From: Lasioglossum baleicum
Taxonomy: Eukaryota > Arthropoda > Insecta > Hymenoptera > Halictidae
NCBI RefSeq assembly: GCF_051020765.1
Contig: NW_027469191.1
Location: forward strand, 248,001-312,000
Direction of reading: 5' to 3'
DNA length: 64,000 nucleotides
The notes below the pieces were generated by a model. It was not told the DNA's origin, did no database searches, and was given only the letters and a program-made list of their open reading frames with translations. This document shows, one piece after another, positions 51,671 to 64,000 of this stretch (positions are counted from its first letter, which is position 1; each line of letters opens with the position of its first letter). A program made the position numbers and the translations under genes.

Positions 51671-54600
51671 AATGTATATGTCAATGGCCTCACATATCCT
51701 GTGATACCGAGTGTCAAACCAGGCATTGAGGGAGAAAATCTGCTGTACACTATTGGCATCATACACCTTATTGCATGGTATAAATATTAAACTCTAGATA
51801 CAAACCGTTGTAGAACGTTACGAATTGGTACTGAGTCAAACTTTTTACCGAAGTCCTTACCTTCCGAGATGCTAACCAGCAGTATGGTGAGTATAACATC
51901 GTCATCAGGAAAGTCAACTGGTCACATTTTAGTGGCAGTCCCATAATTTCATGTATGAATTAGGAGATCCAGTGTCAAACGGTTCGGGAACGTGACCACC
52001 CTCTTTGAAAGTGGAACGGATAAGTCAATATCTTCACCCTTTCTGGGATTCCTGGAATGAAGCCAGGCATACTAGGAATAAACATGTTCTCGGTATGAGC
52101 ATTAAAGAAGGGAGTACAATGGACACAGAGCATTACAAATTGTTATACAGTCATTCTTCTTAGAAACTACGTTAACTTCAGTGGACGTATGCTGCTGTGT
52201 CGAGAGATTAACTTCGTGATGAGAGTAATAAATTAGTATACATTTGAGTGTAGGGCAGCTTAATTTCATGTACGAATTAGAAGATCGTGTGTCAAACCGT
52301 TCGAGATCGTTACCACATCCAATAGGGTCGAAAGGCTGAGTCAACTGCTTCATCCATATTTGTGATTCCAAGAGTCGAGCTTGATATTCCCGGAGTAAAT
52401 CCGCTGAACAGTATTGGCAATTTAAACATTAATTCACCGCATGAATATTAAAGTAGACAGTCGAACCGTCGGAGAACATAAACATTTGGAATAAAGTCAT
52501 ACGTTATACTGAATACCTTACCCTCCGAAGCCTAACGCATTATATCGAGCGTATAACATGCTGTTCAGAGGAAGAAATCTGTATACATTTTATAGACGGG
52601 CACGATAACTTCTTGTATGAATTATGAGATAGAGGGTCAAACCTTTACCGATCGTTACCACGTTCTTTGAGAGACACAGCTATGTCATTAGAACCACCTA
52701 TCCTGTTATTCCGCGACTCAAACCAGGTATTCCGGGAGTAAATGAGCAGCACATTATTGGCAATAAACTCCTTAATTTTGTGTACGGATATTAAAGTCCA
52801 GAGTCAAACCGTAGTACAACGTTACCTTTTGGTATCGAGTGTAACTTTTTACCGGCGGCCATATCTTCCGAGAGGCTAACCCGCTGCATCTGGAGTATAA
52901 CTGTCTGGCCAGAGAAACATATTGATATACACATGAGGAACGGGAAGCTTAATTTTATGAATGTATTTGAAGATCGACGGCAAAACCGTTCGAACCAGGA
53001 TACTACCATCTTCGGAGTCGAAAGGTCATGTCAATTGCTTCACCTACCCTGTGAATCAGATAGCCAAATCAGTTATACCGGGAGCGAATCCGCTGTGCAG
53101 TATTGGTAATAGACACCTTGATTCAGGGTATGAATGTTACAGTAGACGGCCAATCCGTCGGAGAATATTATCAGTTGGTATTGTATCTTCCGTTCTACTG
53201 AAGATGATACCTTCCTAGAACATAACGGGCCTTATCGAGAGCCATACTTACTGCTCACGGAACCAAATAGTAGACAATATAGCAGAGGCATACCTTATTA
53301 TGATATAGGAATTAGAAAATCGAGCGTCAAACCGTACGAGATCACTACCACCTTCTTTTAGAGTCGATCAGATGAGTCCATAACATCAACTATAGTTGTG
53401 ATCCGGAGAGTCAAGCCTGGAATTCCAGGTGTAAAACCGCTGAACAGTATTGGCAACTGACACCTTAGTTCTCGGAATGAATATTAAAGTAGAGCGTCAA
53501 ACCGTATAAAAGTGCTACCAACTGGTATAACACGTAACTCTATAACGGATTCCTTACTTTCCGAGAATAAAACCCCGCAGTATCGTCGGTACAACATCGT
53601 GTTCACAGAATTAAATTAGTAAACATTTTCGTGACGGGCTCGATAGTTTCGTCTGTGAATGAGAAGATCGAGTGTCAGAGCGTTTGAGCTCGTTACCAGC
53701 TTCATCGAGAGCCGAACGGCTGCGTCAACAGTTTCACCTACAGTCGTGATTCCGAGAGTCAAGCCTGGCATTCCAGGAGTAGATCCGCTGAATAGTATTT
53801 GCAATAGACACGGTAAGTCACGGTTTGAAAATTAAAGTAGATAGTCAATTCGTTGGAGAACGTAACCTATTGTTATAAAGTCATACTATTTAACGAATAC
53901 CTTACCTTCCTAGAACCTATCCCGCTGTATCGTGTACCATACTTAGTGCCAGAGAAACCAATCATTAGATTTTTAGTAGACGAACAGCTTTATTTCATGT
54001 ATGAATAGCAAGATCTACAGTGAAACCGTTGCAGACGATTCCACCTTCTTTGAAAGCCCCACATCTAAGACAATAGCTTCTCCTATGGATTGCGAGAGTC
54101 AAACCACGTATTCTAGGCGTAAATACGCCAAACAATATTGGCAATAGATACGGTAGTTCGTAGCATGAATATTAAGGTTGAGAGCCAAACCGTCGGAGAA
54201 CGTTACCAATTGGTAGAAAGTCATTCTTTTTAACCTATACCTTACATTCCGAGAACGCATGGCGCCGTAGGGATTGTCTTGTTTTGGGTTTACAGGAGCA
54301 TATAAGTAGACACTATAGCAGAGGCATACCTTATTTTGATACATGAATTTGAAGATCGTGTGTGAAACGCATCGAGAACGTTAGGACATTCATTGAGAGA
54401 AGGACGGCTAAGTCAATAGCTGCACCTATTCCAAGATTCCAGGAGACAAGCCATGTAATCATGGTGTAAATCCTCTGAACAGAAATGGTCTTCGACTCCC
54501 TATTTCGTGGTGTAATATTAAGGTACAGTGTCAATCCGTTAGCGAACGTTGCCAATTGGAATAAATTTAAACGTTTTACTGAATCCCTTACCATCCGAAA

Positions 54601-57529
54601 GCCTAACGCATTATATCGAGAGCATAACATCGTTTTCACAGGAACAGATTACAATATATTTTAGTGACGGGCACCTTAAATTCATGTACGAACTTAATGA
54701 TCGATGGTCAATCCGCACGTAAAGCTTGCGACCTTCTGTGAAAGACGAACGAACGGCTAAGTCACTAGCTTTACCTGTGCTGAGATTCCGAAAGTCAAAC
54801 CAGGTATTCCGGGTGTAATTCCGCGGTACAGTATAAGCATACGACACCTCAATTCACAGTATGAATATTAATGTTCGGAGTCAAAACATTGTAGAACGGT
54901 GCCTATTCTCATAGAGTCAAAGGATATACCGATGACCTACCATCAGAAGAAACCAACCCTCTGCACGGGGTGCTCTGCTTCGTGTTCATGCATAAATATA
55001 AGTAGACATTTTATAGACGTGCACCTTTTCATGTTATGAATAAGAGGATCAGGTGTTAAAGCGTACGAGACCGTTACCAGCGTTGCTGCAAGTCGAACGG
55101 CTAGGACAATAGCTTCACCTGTCGTGTGATTCCGAACGTCAAAGCAAGAATTCCAGGAGTACATCCATCGTGCAGTATTGGCATCGTAAACCCTATTTCA
55201 TGGTATAAATATTAACGTTCAGAGTGAAACCTTTGTAGGACGTAACGCATTGATATAGAGTCAAAGTTTATAGCGAAGGCCTAACATTCCGAGAAGCTAA
55301 CCCGGTGCATCGAGAGTATGACTTCGTCTTAAGAGAAACAAAGTAGTATACATTTGATTGTCGTGCAACGTAATTTCTTGTATGGATAAGAAGACCGAGT
55401 TTCACACCGCACGAGAACGTTTCCATCTTCTGTGAGGGACGAACGGCTATGTCTACAGCTTTACCTATCCTGTGATTCGGAGAATCAAACCAGGTATTCC
55501 GGGAGTAAGTCCGCTGAAATCTATTGGAAATAGACACATCAATCCGCTGTGTGTATGTTAAAGTAGAGAGTCAAACCCTCGGAGAACATTACCATTTGGA
55601 GTAAAGTTCCTCCTTTTCCGAATACCTTACCTTCTGTGAACCCAACCAACTGTATCGAGTGTATATCTATGTATTCAGGGAAATATATAAATATACATTC
55701 TGATCATGGCAACCTTATTTACATATATGAACAGGAAAATCATGTAGAAAACTTTTTGAGAACGTTACCACCTTCTTCAAATGTCGAACTGCTAAGCTAA
55801 CTGCTTCACCTATCCTGTTATTACGATAGTGCACCCACGTATTCCGTGTCCAAATGCGGTGTACAGTATTGGCATTAGGCACGCAATTTCATGGTAGAAT
55901 TATTAAAGGACAGAGTCAAACCTGTATAAAACTTTCCCTAATGCCATACAGCCGAACTATTTACCGACGGCCACAGTATCCGAGAAGCTAACCCGCTGTT
56001 TTGAGATTATACCATCGTGTTCAGAGATGCAAATTAGTATACATTTCGTTGACGTGCGCATTAATTTTACGTATATATTAGAAGATTAAGTATCAACACG
56101 TTTGAGAACGTTACCACCATCTCTGAGTGTCGAACATTACAGTAGAGCGTCAAATCGTTTTGGAGCGTTACCAATTTGTGTATTGTCAGGCAATTTACCG
56201 ATGACATAACCTTGGAGAAGCAAACTCGTCGTTTCGAGAGTATAACACCGTGTGTAGAGGAACGAACTAGTATACGTTTACAAACGAGCACCTTAATTTC
56301 ATGCATGACTGAGAAGGTCGAGTGTCAAACCATTCGTGAACATTACCACGTTCTGTGAGAGACGAACAGTTAAGTAAGCAGCTTCACATATTCAGTGATT
56401 CCGAGAGTAAGGTCAGGTAATGCGAGAGTAAATCCGCTGAAGAGTATTGGCAATTGGTACCTTCATTCTCGGGATGAATAGTAAGGAAGGCCGTGGAGAC
56501 ATTGTATAACATTCCATATTCGTGTAGGGTTAAACTTCCTACAGAACGCCTTACTCTCCGAGAAACTGACACCCTGCACCAAGAGTATCACGCCGTTTTC
56601 AGAGGTATGATCTGGTATACATTTTAGTGACGTGCAGCATAATTTCATGTATGAATTAGAAGGTGGAGTCAAATCGATTGAGAGCGTTTCCACCTTCAGT
56701 GAGAGACGACCGGCTAAGTCTGTAGCTTCACCTGTTCTGTGATTCGGAGAGTCAAACCAGGTATTCTGGGATTAAATCCGCAGAGCAGCGTTGGTAATAG
56801 GCACATTATTCACGATTTGATTATTAAAATAGAGCGTCAATCCATTTGAGATCCATACAAAATGCTATGAAGTCAAACTAATTGCCGAAGACCTTACCCA
56901 CAAATAAAGTAACCCGCTGAATTGAGAGTGTAACATCGTGTTCAGTGGGGCGAATTAGTATTGGTTTCAGCTCCAAGCACATTAAATTCAAGTATGAATT
57001 AGAAGGTCGGGTGTCAAACGGTTCGAGAACGTTACCAGCTTCTTCGGGTGTCGAACGGCTGCTTCAATTGCTTCACCAATATTCGTGATTCCGAGAGTCA
57101 AGTCTGGTATTTTAGGAGGAATTCCGCTGAACAGTATTTGCAATGGTCACTTTAATTCACGGTTTGAATATTAAAGTAGGCAGTTAATTCGTTTGCAATC
57201 GTTGCCAATAGGAATAAAGTCAATCGTTTTACTGAATCCCTTACCGTCCGAAAGCCTATCGCGTTATATCGAGAGTATAACATCGTGTTCATAGGATCAG
57301 ATTACTATACATGACGGGCTCCTTATCTTTGTGTATGAATTAGAAGATCGATTGTCTATCCGTTTGAGAACGATACCACCCTTTATGCGAGTCGAACGGA
57401 TAAGTCAATGGCTCCAACTATCCTGTGCTTCCGAAAGTTAAACCAGATATTCCGGGAGTAAATGCCCCAAACAGTATTGGCAATAAACACCTTAATTCAC
57501 GGAATGAATATCAAAGCAGACAGTCATAT

Positions 57530-57720
57530 CGTTGTAGATCGTTACCGAATTGTATAAAGTTATATGTTTTACAGAACATCTGACCTTCCGAGACGCGAAC
57601 CCTTTATATCCGGCGTATTACTTTGTGTTCAGAGAAGCAAATTAGTTCACAGTTTGGTCACGAGCAGCTTAATTACATTCATGAATTAGAAGATCGAGGG
57701 TCAAACCGTTAAAAATTGTG
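57530..57720 (+). repeat. Long-range copy matching 5900-6075
   Basis: Both segments carry AATTGTATAAAGTTATA (5901 and 57548), GTTTTACAGAA.ATCT, TATATCCGG, and ATTCATGAATTAGAAGATCG. The offset of 51647 bp links the first and last + blocks of family A. Confidence 0.72.
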
Positions 57721-60700
57721 ACCGCCTTCTCTGAGAGTTGAACGGCTAAGCCAATCGCTTCGCCTATCCTTTCATTCGGAGAGTTAAACCAGGTATTCCG
57801 GGAGTAAATCTGCTGTACCATAATGCCAGTCGAGACCCTGTTTCGCGGTATAAATATTAAAGTACACAGTCAAGCCGTTGTAGAACGTTACCTATTGGTA
57901 TGCAGTCAAATTTTTACCGAAGGTCTTAAGTTTCGAGTAGCTAACCCGCAGTATCCAGAATATGACATCGCGACTAGTGGAACAAACTACATTAATTTAA
58001 ATGACATGCCCCATGAATGCTTGTGTGAATTAGAAGGCCGAGGTTCAAACCTTTGGAGAACCTTACAACCATCGTTGTGTGTCGAGCGGCGAAATCAATA
58101 GCTTCACCCATGCTATGATTCCGAAAGTCAAACCAGGTATCCGAGGAGAAAATCATCTGAAAGTACGGGCAATATACACCTTAATGCAGTGTACGAATAA
58201 TAAAGAGGAGACACAGACCGTTGGCGATCATTACCAATTAGAATGAAGCCATTCTTTTTCCGAACCGCTTTCCTTCCGAGAACCTAACACGCTTTTGCGA
58301 GTGTCTCACTTATAGTTCACGGTAACAAATTTGTGGACATGTTAGCGGACGGACACGACAATCATGTGTATAAATAACAACATCGAGAGTCAAAGCGTTT
58401 GAGAACGTTACCACCACCCTTGAGCTTCGCACAGCTATGTCAATAGCTTCACAATTCCTGTGATTCCGAAAGTCAAACCAGATATTCCGGGAGTAAATGC
58501 GCTGTACAGAATTGGCAAAACACAATAGACTTCACTGTTCGAATAATAGAGCAGGCCGTCAGGCATTTGTATAACACTACCTATATGTGTAGTGTCAAAA
58601 TTCTTACAGAAAGCCTTACCGTCCGAAAAACTATCCCGCTGTGCCGAGAGAATAACTTCGTGCTCAGGGAAGAATTAGTATTCATTTCATTGACGGGCAA
58701 CTGAACTACGTGTATGAATTAAAAGATCGATAGCCAAACCGTTTGAGAACGTTACCACCCTGTTTGAGACTCGAACGTATAAGGTAATACCTCCACCTAT
58801 CCTGTGATTTCGAGAGTCAACCCAGATAATTCGACGGCAAATCCGCTGTAGAGTATTGGCAATAGATTCCTTTATTTGCGGAGTCAATATTAATATAGAG
58901 CGTCACACCGTGTATGAACGTTACTAATTTCTATGAAATTACACGATTTACAGAATGCCTTGCCGTCCGAGAAGTGATCCTGCTGTATCAAGATCATAGC
59001 TACGTCTTTAGGGAAACACATTTGTATTCAAATTAATGACATCACCATAAATTCACGTATGAATTAGAAATTCGAGTGTCAAACCGATCGAGAACGTTGC
59101 CTACTGGTATAGTGTCAAACACTTTACCAATTGCCATTCGTTCGGAGATGCTATCCCGCCGTTTCGAAAATACAAGTTCGTGTTCAGAGTGCGAAATTGG
59201 TATTTACTTCAGTGACGGACACCTTAACTGCATGTATGAGTCAGAATATCGAGGGTCGAACCGCTCGGGAACGTTGCCACCGTCTGTTAGAACAGCTATG
59301 TCAATAGCTTCACCTGTCCTGTGTTTCAGGGAGCGAAACCACGTATTCCGGGCATAGACCAAATGAAAAGTATTGACAATCGACTCCTTAGTTCACGGTT
59401 GTAATATTAAGGTACAACGTCAAACAGTTTGAGAACGTTACTAATTCCCATAAACTCAACAATTTCACCGAAGGCCTCAGAGAAACCAGAGAAACGCATT
59501 AGTATTTATTTCAGAAACGGGTACCACTATTTCGTGCATCAATTAGAATATCGATCGTCAAACTGTTCCAGACCTTGCCCACGTTCGCTCAGAGTTGAAC
59601 GGCTAACATAATACCTTCTTCTCTACTCTGATTCCTAAAGTTCAACCAGGTATTCGGGAAGTAAACCTGCTGAACAGTATTGGCAATTGTAATGTTTATT
59701 GACTATTAATGTAGAGCGTCAAACCGTTCGAGAACGTTACGAACTGGTACAAAGTCACGTGCTTTCTGAAATATCTTATCATCCAAGAACCAACACCGAA
59801 CTAGCGATTGTCTATCTTATTGTACAACCAAACTGGTTTGTACATATTTTAGCAGAAGGTCAGCATCATTGCATGCCTGAATAGAGAAATCCAGGGTCAA
59901 TCCGTTCCAGAACGGTTCCAACTTTATATAGAACCGATCGGCTAAGTCAGTAGCTTCACCTACCCTGTTATTCTGAGCGTAAAACCAGCTTTTCCGGGAA
60001 TAAATCCGCTGAACAGTATTGGCAATAAACACATTAAGTCCCGGTAAGAATGTTAAAGCTGGCCATCAAGCCGCTGTAGAATACTTCCTATTCGTGTAGG
60101 GTTAAATCTCTAGCAGAATGCCTTACACTCCTAAATACTGACAGACTGTTTCGAGAGTATAACAATGTGTCCAGAGGTACGATCTAGCATATACTTTAGT
60201 GACAAGCACATAAGTTTCATTCGTGAATTGAATGATCGCGGGTCTGATCGCTCCAGAGCGTTACCATCTTCTGTGAGACACAAACAGCAAAATCAATAGC
60301 TTCATCCATCCTGTGATTAGGAGAGTCAAACCAGGAATTTTTGCTGTAAGTCCGCTGAGGAGATATATCAATAGACACATTAATTCGCGGTTTTAATATC
60401 ACAGTACAGCGTCTATCCATTTGAGAGCCTTACCAACTGGTATAATATAAAACGCTTTACCGAAGGTACTACCTCCGCGAATACCACCTGCCTCATGGAG
60501 AATACAACTTCGTGCTCAGAGAAAGAAGATAGTATTCATTATAGTGACGAGCACCTTAATTTCATGTATAAATTGGATGATTGACGTTCAAACCATTCGA
60601 GATCGTTACCACCTTCGTTGCGACTCGAACGGCTAAGTCAATATCTTCTCCTACCCTGTGATTCCGAATGTCAAAGAAAGAATTTCGGGAGTAAATCCGC

Positions 60701-60887
60701 TATACCGTATTGGCATCGTACATCCCATTTCATGGTATAAATATTAATGACCAGAGTCAAAGCTTTGTAGGAGGTTTCGTATTGATATAGTGTCAGACAT
60801 TGTAAAAAGGCCTTACCTTCTGAGAAGCGAACACGCTATATCAACAGTATATCTTCGTGTTCAGACGTCAAATAAGTATACATTTAT

Positions 60888-60926
60888 ACTTGACCTCCTG
60901 CTACAATATGCGAACAATGAATGATG
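60888..60926 (-). repeat. Sliver of family A, probable - orientation, at the A/B edge
   Basis: Between the end of the + array and the first B motif lie about 39 bp that do not continue the + unit. The segment TGACCTCCTGCTACAATATG, followed by CGAACAAT, resembles the - strand variant GTCCGTCTGCTAAAATGTCT, followed by ACTAAT. The final GAATGATG is also present, in reverse, beside the other B block (CATCATTCCG at 19301). It is short and diverged, so the assignment is tentative. Confidence 0.45.
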
Positions 60927-63888
60927 TTACAGCAGATCGAGCAACACTACTGTATGGTCTCCGTTAATTTCTTAAGACAAGATTTTGAACCGGAAGCAAT
61001 TCTTTCCCATTATTATATTTATATACAATTACTGTAATTTGCTGTTATGGTCATTACAATTTTTTTCGCAATTGACTATTGTTAATTGAAAAAATTGTAT
61101 TTCTGAATACAAGTGTCTTTGGAACTAGTTTAGTGCACTTTTAAGACATTATTTTGTTAGACTTAGTGTTACTTTACCTGATTGTCTGTATACGTACCTA
61201 CGCTTCCGGAGCGACACGAATGGACTGGAGTTGCAGTTGCCTTCGATATGTGGGAACAGCACTGCTGGATGGTCTTCGTCAATTTGATTAACTCTGATTT
61301 GGTTCCGTATGGATTTCATCCCAGTCTTCCATTTATATATGCATCCTGAAATTTTCTCTTCGGATATCTTCGATTTCTCCCATAATTTGCAGTTTGTAAT
61401 TTCTAAAACTTGTATTTCCTCATAAAGGTGTCCTTGAAAATAGTTGAGTGTACGATTACAACATTATTTTGTTATATTGATGGTCATGGTACATGATTAT
61501 CTGTATACGTACCTACGCTTCCAGAGCGACATGCTTGGAGCGGGCAAGTAGTTGCGTACGGTGGATAGGCGCGAGACTACTATAAGGTATTGGTTCACTT
61601 CTTTAGCCTTGATATTGTACCGCATGCACTCCTTTGTTGTTTTCTATTTACTTTGACAAATTGTCATTTACTATTACAATATTTTCGATTATTTTCAAAA
61701 TTTCAAATGTTTAACATCAAAAAATGTATTTTATACTAATAATGTCCTTGGAAATAGATGAGTGAACGTTAATGAAAATATTTCGATCAATTTGTTGTTA
61801 TTTCATATGATAGGCTGTATATGTCCTTGCGTTTCCGGAGTGACACGGCTGGACTGGTCTTGCAGGTGCGTACGGCAGATCGGAGCGGCATATTGGATAA
61901 TCTTCGTTAATTTCTGTAACCATGGTTTTAGTCCGTATGAATTTTTTACCAATTTTTTCATTTATCTATACATTCTGTTATTTACTGTTATGATATTTTA
62001 GATTTTCTTCGAAATTTTCAATTCATATTTTAAGAAATTGTATGTCTTAGTAAAAGTGTCTTTGGAATCTGTAGTGTGTATGTTTGTGACAATATTATGT
62101 TAAATTCTTTATTATCGTATATGATTATCTGAATACGTATCTATGCTTCCTGCGCGTCACGAATAGAGTGGTCTTGCATTTTCATTCGGCATGTCGGTGC
62201 GACACTACTGCATGATTTTCGATAATTCATCTATCCATGATACTGTACCGTATGCATTGTTCTCCAGTCTTCCATCTATTTATACATGCTTTAACTTACT
62301 GTTATTATATATTCAATTTGATTCAAAATTTTCCACTTTTATTTAAGAAAATTTGTTTACAAGTAAAGGAGTCATTGGAACTTGATGAGTCTACGTCAGA
62401 AACAATATTCAGTTAAATACAATGTTATTTCATATAATTGTCTGTATACATCGCTACGCTGTTTGTGCGACACGACTGGCGAGGTCTAGTTGTACCGTCC
62501 GACAGAAAGGAGCGACCCTGCTATATGGTCATTGTTAAACTCTTTAACCTCAATGTTGTACCGTATGAAATGTTTCGCAGTCTTCTATTGATCCCCACAT
62601 GATGAAGTTCACATTTATGATAGATTCCATGTTTTTAAAAATTATCAAATTTGTATTAAATAACTGTATTTCTTAGTAAAAGTTTCTTTTGCATTAGGTG
62701 AGTTTAGGTTTATGACAATATCATGTTAAATTCCCTGTTATTTCATATGATTGCCTGTATACGTACCAGCCCTTTCGGGGCGGCAGGAATGGAGTGGTCT
62801 TGCAGTTTCATTCGGCATGTCGGTGCGACACTACTGCATGATATTCAATAATTTATCTACCCATGACACTGAACCGTATGCATTGTTCCCCAGTTCTCCA
62901 TTTATTTACACATACTGTAATTTACTGTTTTGATATGTTCGGTTCTTCTCATAGTTTCTAATTTTTAAGTTCACAAATTGTTTCTTCATAGTAGGGGTGT
63001 CTTTGGAATTAGTTGAGTGTATGATTATGACATTATTTTGGACAATTTGGTGCCTGTATTATTTGATTGCCTGTACACGTAACTACACTGCCGGAGCGAC
63101 ACGAATGTGGATGCGTTGTAGTAGCTTGGGCAGATCGGAAGCGACAATAGCGTATGGCGCTTGTTTCTTCTTTGTCCTCACCCATGTAGCGTAAGCATTG
63201 ATTGGCGGGATTTTATTTATTTCTACATATTGCAATTTACTTTTAGGATATTTTCGATTTGTATCATAACTTCTAGTCTTTAATTTCAAAAACTGTATTT
63301 CTTAGAAAAAGTGTCTATGGAATTTGTTCAATGTACGTTTGACGTGATATTATTCTAAACCAATCGTAGTTTTACATTATTGGCCGTATAGGTGTCCACG
63401 CAGCCGGATCAACATGATTGGCGAGGTCTTGTAGTCGCGTACGGCAGATCGAAGCGGCATAACTGGATGGTCGTCGTTAATTCCTTAAAAAACAATGTTA
63501 TACCGTATTCAGTCTTTCGCTATTCTCTATTTATTTATAAATAGAAAGTACCCTAATTTACTTTTACAATATCATTATTTTCCTCCGATGTTTCCAATTT
63601 TTATATAAAATATTGTATTTCTTATTAATAGCACCTTTGGAATTAGTTAAGTGTTCGATTATAATAATATTTAGCAATACTTACTGTTATTTCATACGGT
63701 TGCCTGTATGCGCACCTGTGCTTCCGGAATGACACGGCTGAAGTGGCTTTGTAGATGCGTACGACAGAACGGAGCGACACTACTGGATGGTCTCCGATAA
63801 TGTTTTAAACCTTGACATTGTACAGTACAAATTTTTTCCCAGTTAATATTTATTTGTACATGCTGTATGTTACTGCGGTGATATTTTT
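60927..63888 (+). repeat. Family B satellite, + arm of B block 2
   Basis: About 9.5 units of family B, starting with TTACAGCAGATCGAGCAACA. The first unit matches the reverse complement of 19300 leftwards (GAGCAACACTACTGTATGGT, CCGTTAATTTCTT.AGACA). The last unit matches the reverse complement of 17690-17830 (CAGAACGGAGCGA, GATAATGTTTT, TTTTTTCCCAGTT). Internal copies form at least one two-unit repeat. The arm ends at 63888 with GCGGTGATATTTTT. No gene is visible. Confidence 0.92.
62171..62930 (+). repeat. Two-unit higher-order repeat inside family B
   Basis: TTCATTCGGCATGTCGGTGC with CACTACTGCATGAT, followed by GTATGCATTGTTC, occurs from 62171 and again from 62797. The offset is 626 bp, two B units. 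The unit in between (62450-62560) lacks these variants. GGCGAGGTCT at 62480 recurs near 63420, three units on. Confidence 0.75.
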
Positions 63889-64000
63889 ACTTCTCCTAAA
63901 ACATACAATTTCTGAAATAAAAAATTGGAGGGTTTGAATAAAATCGGAGATATCATAACAGTAGATCACAGAATGATGAAATAAATAGTGGATACCGAAA
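63889..64000 (-). repeat. Family B satellite, start of - arm of B block 2 (cut by window end)
   Basis: This begins ACTTCTCCTAAAACATACAA, the complement of the TTAGGAGAAGT end of the + arm at 17687. Its reverse complement follows 17590-17687 closely, sharing CATTCTGTGATCTACTGTTA, CCGATTTTATTCAA and CCCTCCAATTTTTTAT. Those variants are not seen in other B units. It runs on beyond the window. Confidence 0.9.

Larger units (their letters stand above)
49911..60887 (+). repeat. Family A satellite array, + orientation (block 7)
   Basis: About 32 units. The array starts in an a1 half with CCAGAAAGTTACCACCTCC and ends near 60887 within a2, after AAGTATACATTTA. Most of block 5 from 35.8 to 38.8 kb has relatives here, but with extra units inserted in steps, so this block looks like an expanded copy. 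Near 56134 about 115 bp is deleted between GAGTGTCGAA and CATTACAGTAGAGC. The 57530-57720 stretch also matches 5900-6075 in block 1. No gene is visible. Confidence 0.91.
1..64000. other. Gene-free satellite DNA, whole window
   Basis: Every part of the window can be assigned by eye to satellite family A or B on one strand or the other, apart from about 15-40 bp at some junctions. No open frame exceeds about 144 codons. The frames that exist recur with the same phase relative to the repeat unit, and their translations are degenerate copies of one another. I saw no tRNA, rRNA, transposase, reverse transcriptase, splice-supported exon, microsatellite run or telomere repeat. The composition, tandem structure and divergence fit eukaryotic heterochromatin. 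The species is not identifiable from what I recognise. Confidence 0.9.

Noticed and set aside
1..64000. Family of small proteins with similar translations in many places
   Set aside because: The similarity follows from the DNA repeat. The changes do not favour synonymous positions by eye, frames break at indels, and equal-looking frames occur on both strands of the same units.
1..64000. CRISPR array or other short-spaced repeat system
   Set aside because: The repeating unit is 314-345 bp and is entirely repeat, without short constant repeats and unique spacers.
1..64000. CENP-B box in the family A or B unit
   Set aside because: I compared TTCGNNNNANNCGGG with the typical unit sequences and found no match on either strand. 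Individual copies were not searched exhaustively.
1..64000. Assembly artefact as the cause of all strand switches
   Set aside because: This cannot be excluded for single joins without reads. But two joins recur with shared breakpoints 40 kb or more apart in diverged copies, which a simple misassembly would not create.
1..64000. Relationship of family A to primate alpha satellite or a named plant or insect satellite
   Set aside because: Only the monomer length is similar. I recognise no sequence match, and naming a host from this would be guesswork.

Overview
This 64 kb window looks like eukaryotic satellite DNA. I found no protein-coding or RNA gene on either strand. It is almost entirely two unrelated tandem-repeat families. 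Family A has a unit of about 345 bp and moderate GC; it covers about 57 kb, or roughly 165 copies. Family B has a unit of about 314 bp and is AT-rich; it covers about 7 kb, or roughly 22 copies. The host species cannot be named. A long, old, gene-free satellite with a ~170 bp monomer and frequent strand flips fits centromeric or pericentromeric heterochromatin, but that is inference. All counts and similarities here are by eye.

Layout (+ is the orientation of family A at base 1; B+ is the orientation of B at 15408): A+ 1-9998; A- about 10008-15407; B+ 15408-17687; B- 17688-19300; A+ 19315-24488; A- about 24490-31261; A+ 31262-39986; A- 39987-49909; A+ 49911-60887; a sliver of probable A- 60888-60926; B+ 60927-63888; B- 63889-64000. 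That is eleven switches of strand or family in 64 kb, most of them in mid-unit.

The family A unit is an ancient dimer of two diverged half-monomers, a1 (~169 bp) and a2 (~177 bp). Both begin with a GTCAAACCGTTYGAGAACG-like motif and both end near ACCTTAATT..CA. Family B carries an internal ~45 bp duplication around its GCGACAC motif. Copies of both families are strongly diverged, with many small indels. Against that background, distant segments share specific variants, which reveals higher-order repeats with offsets of about 8, 12, 15-19, 34 and 52 kb.

The most informative structure is the pair of B blocks. The block at 60.9-64.0 kb is an inverted duplicate of the one at 15.4-19.3 kb. It shares the same A/B edge and the same B+/B- inversion centre, nearly to the base, while the arms between those points differ in unit number (about 5 against 9.5). 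The window therefore records an inversion, then a larger inverted duplication, then unequal exchange inside the arms. Open reading frames here are short and repeat the same few satellite frames; none is supported as a gene.
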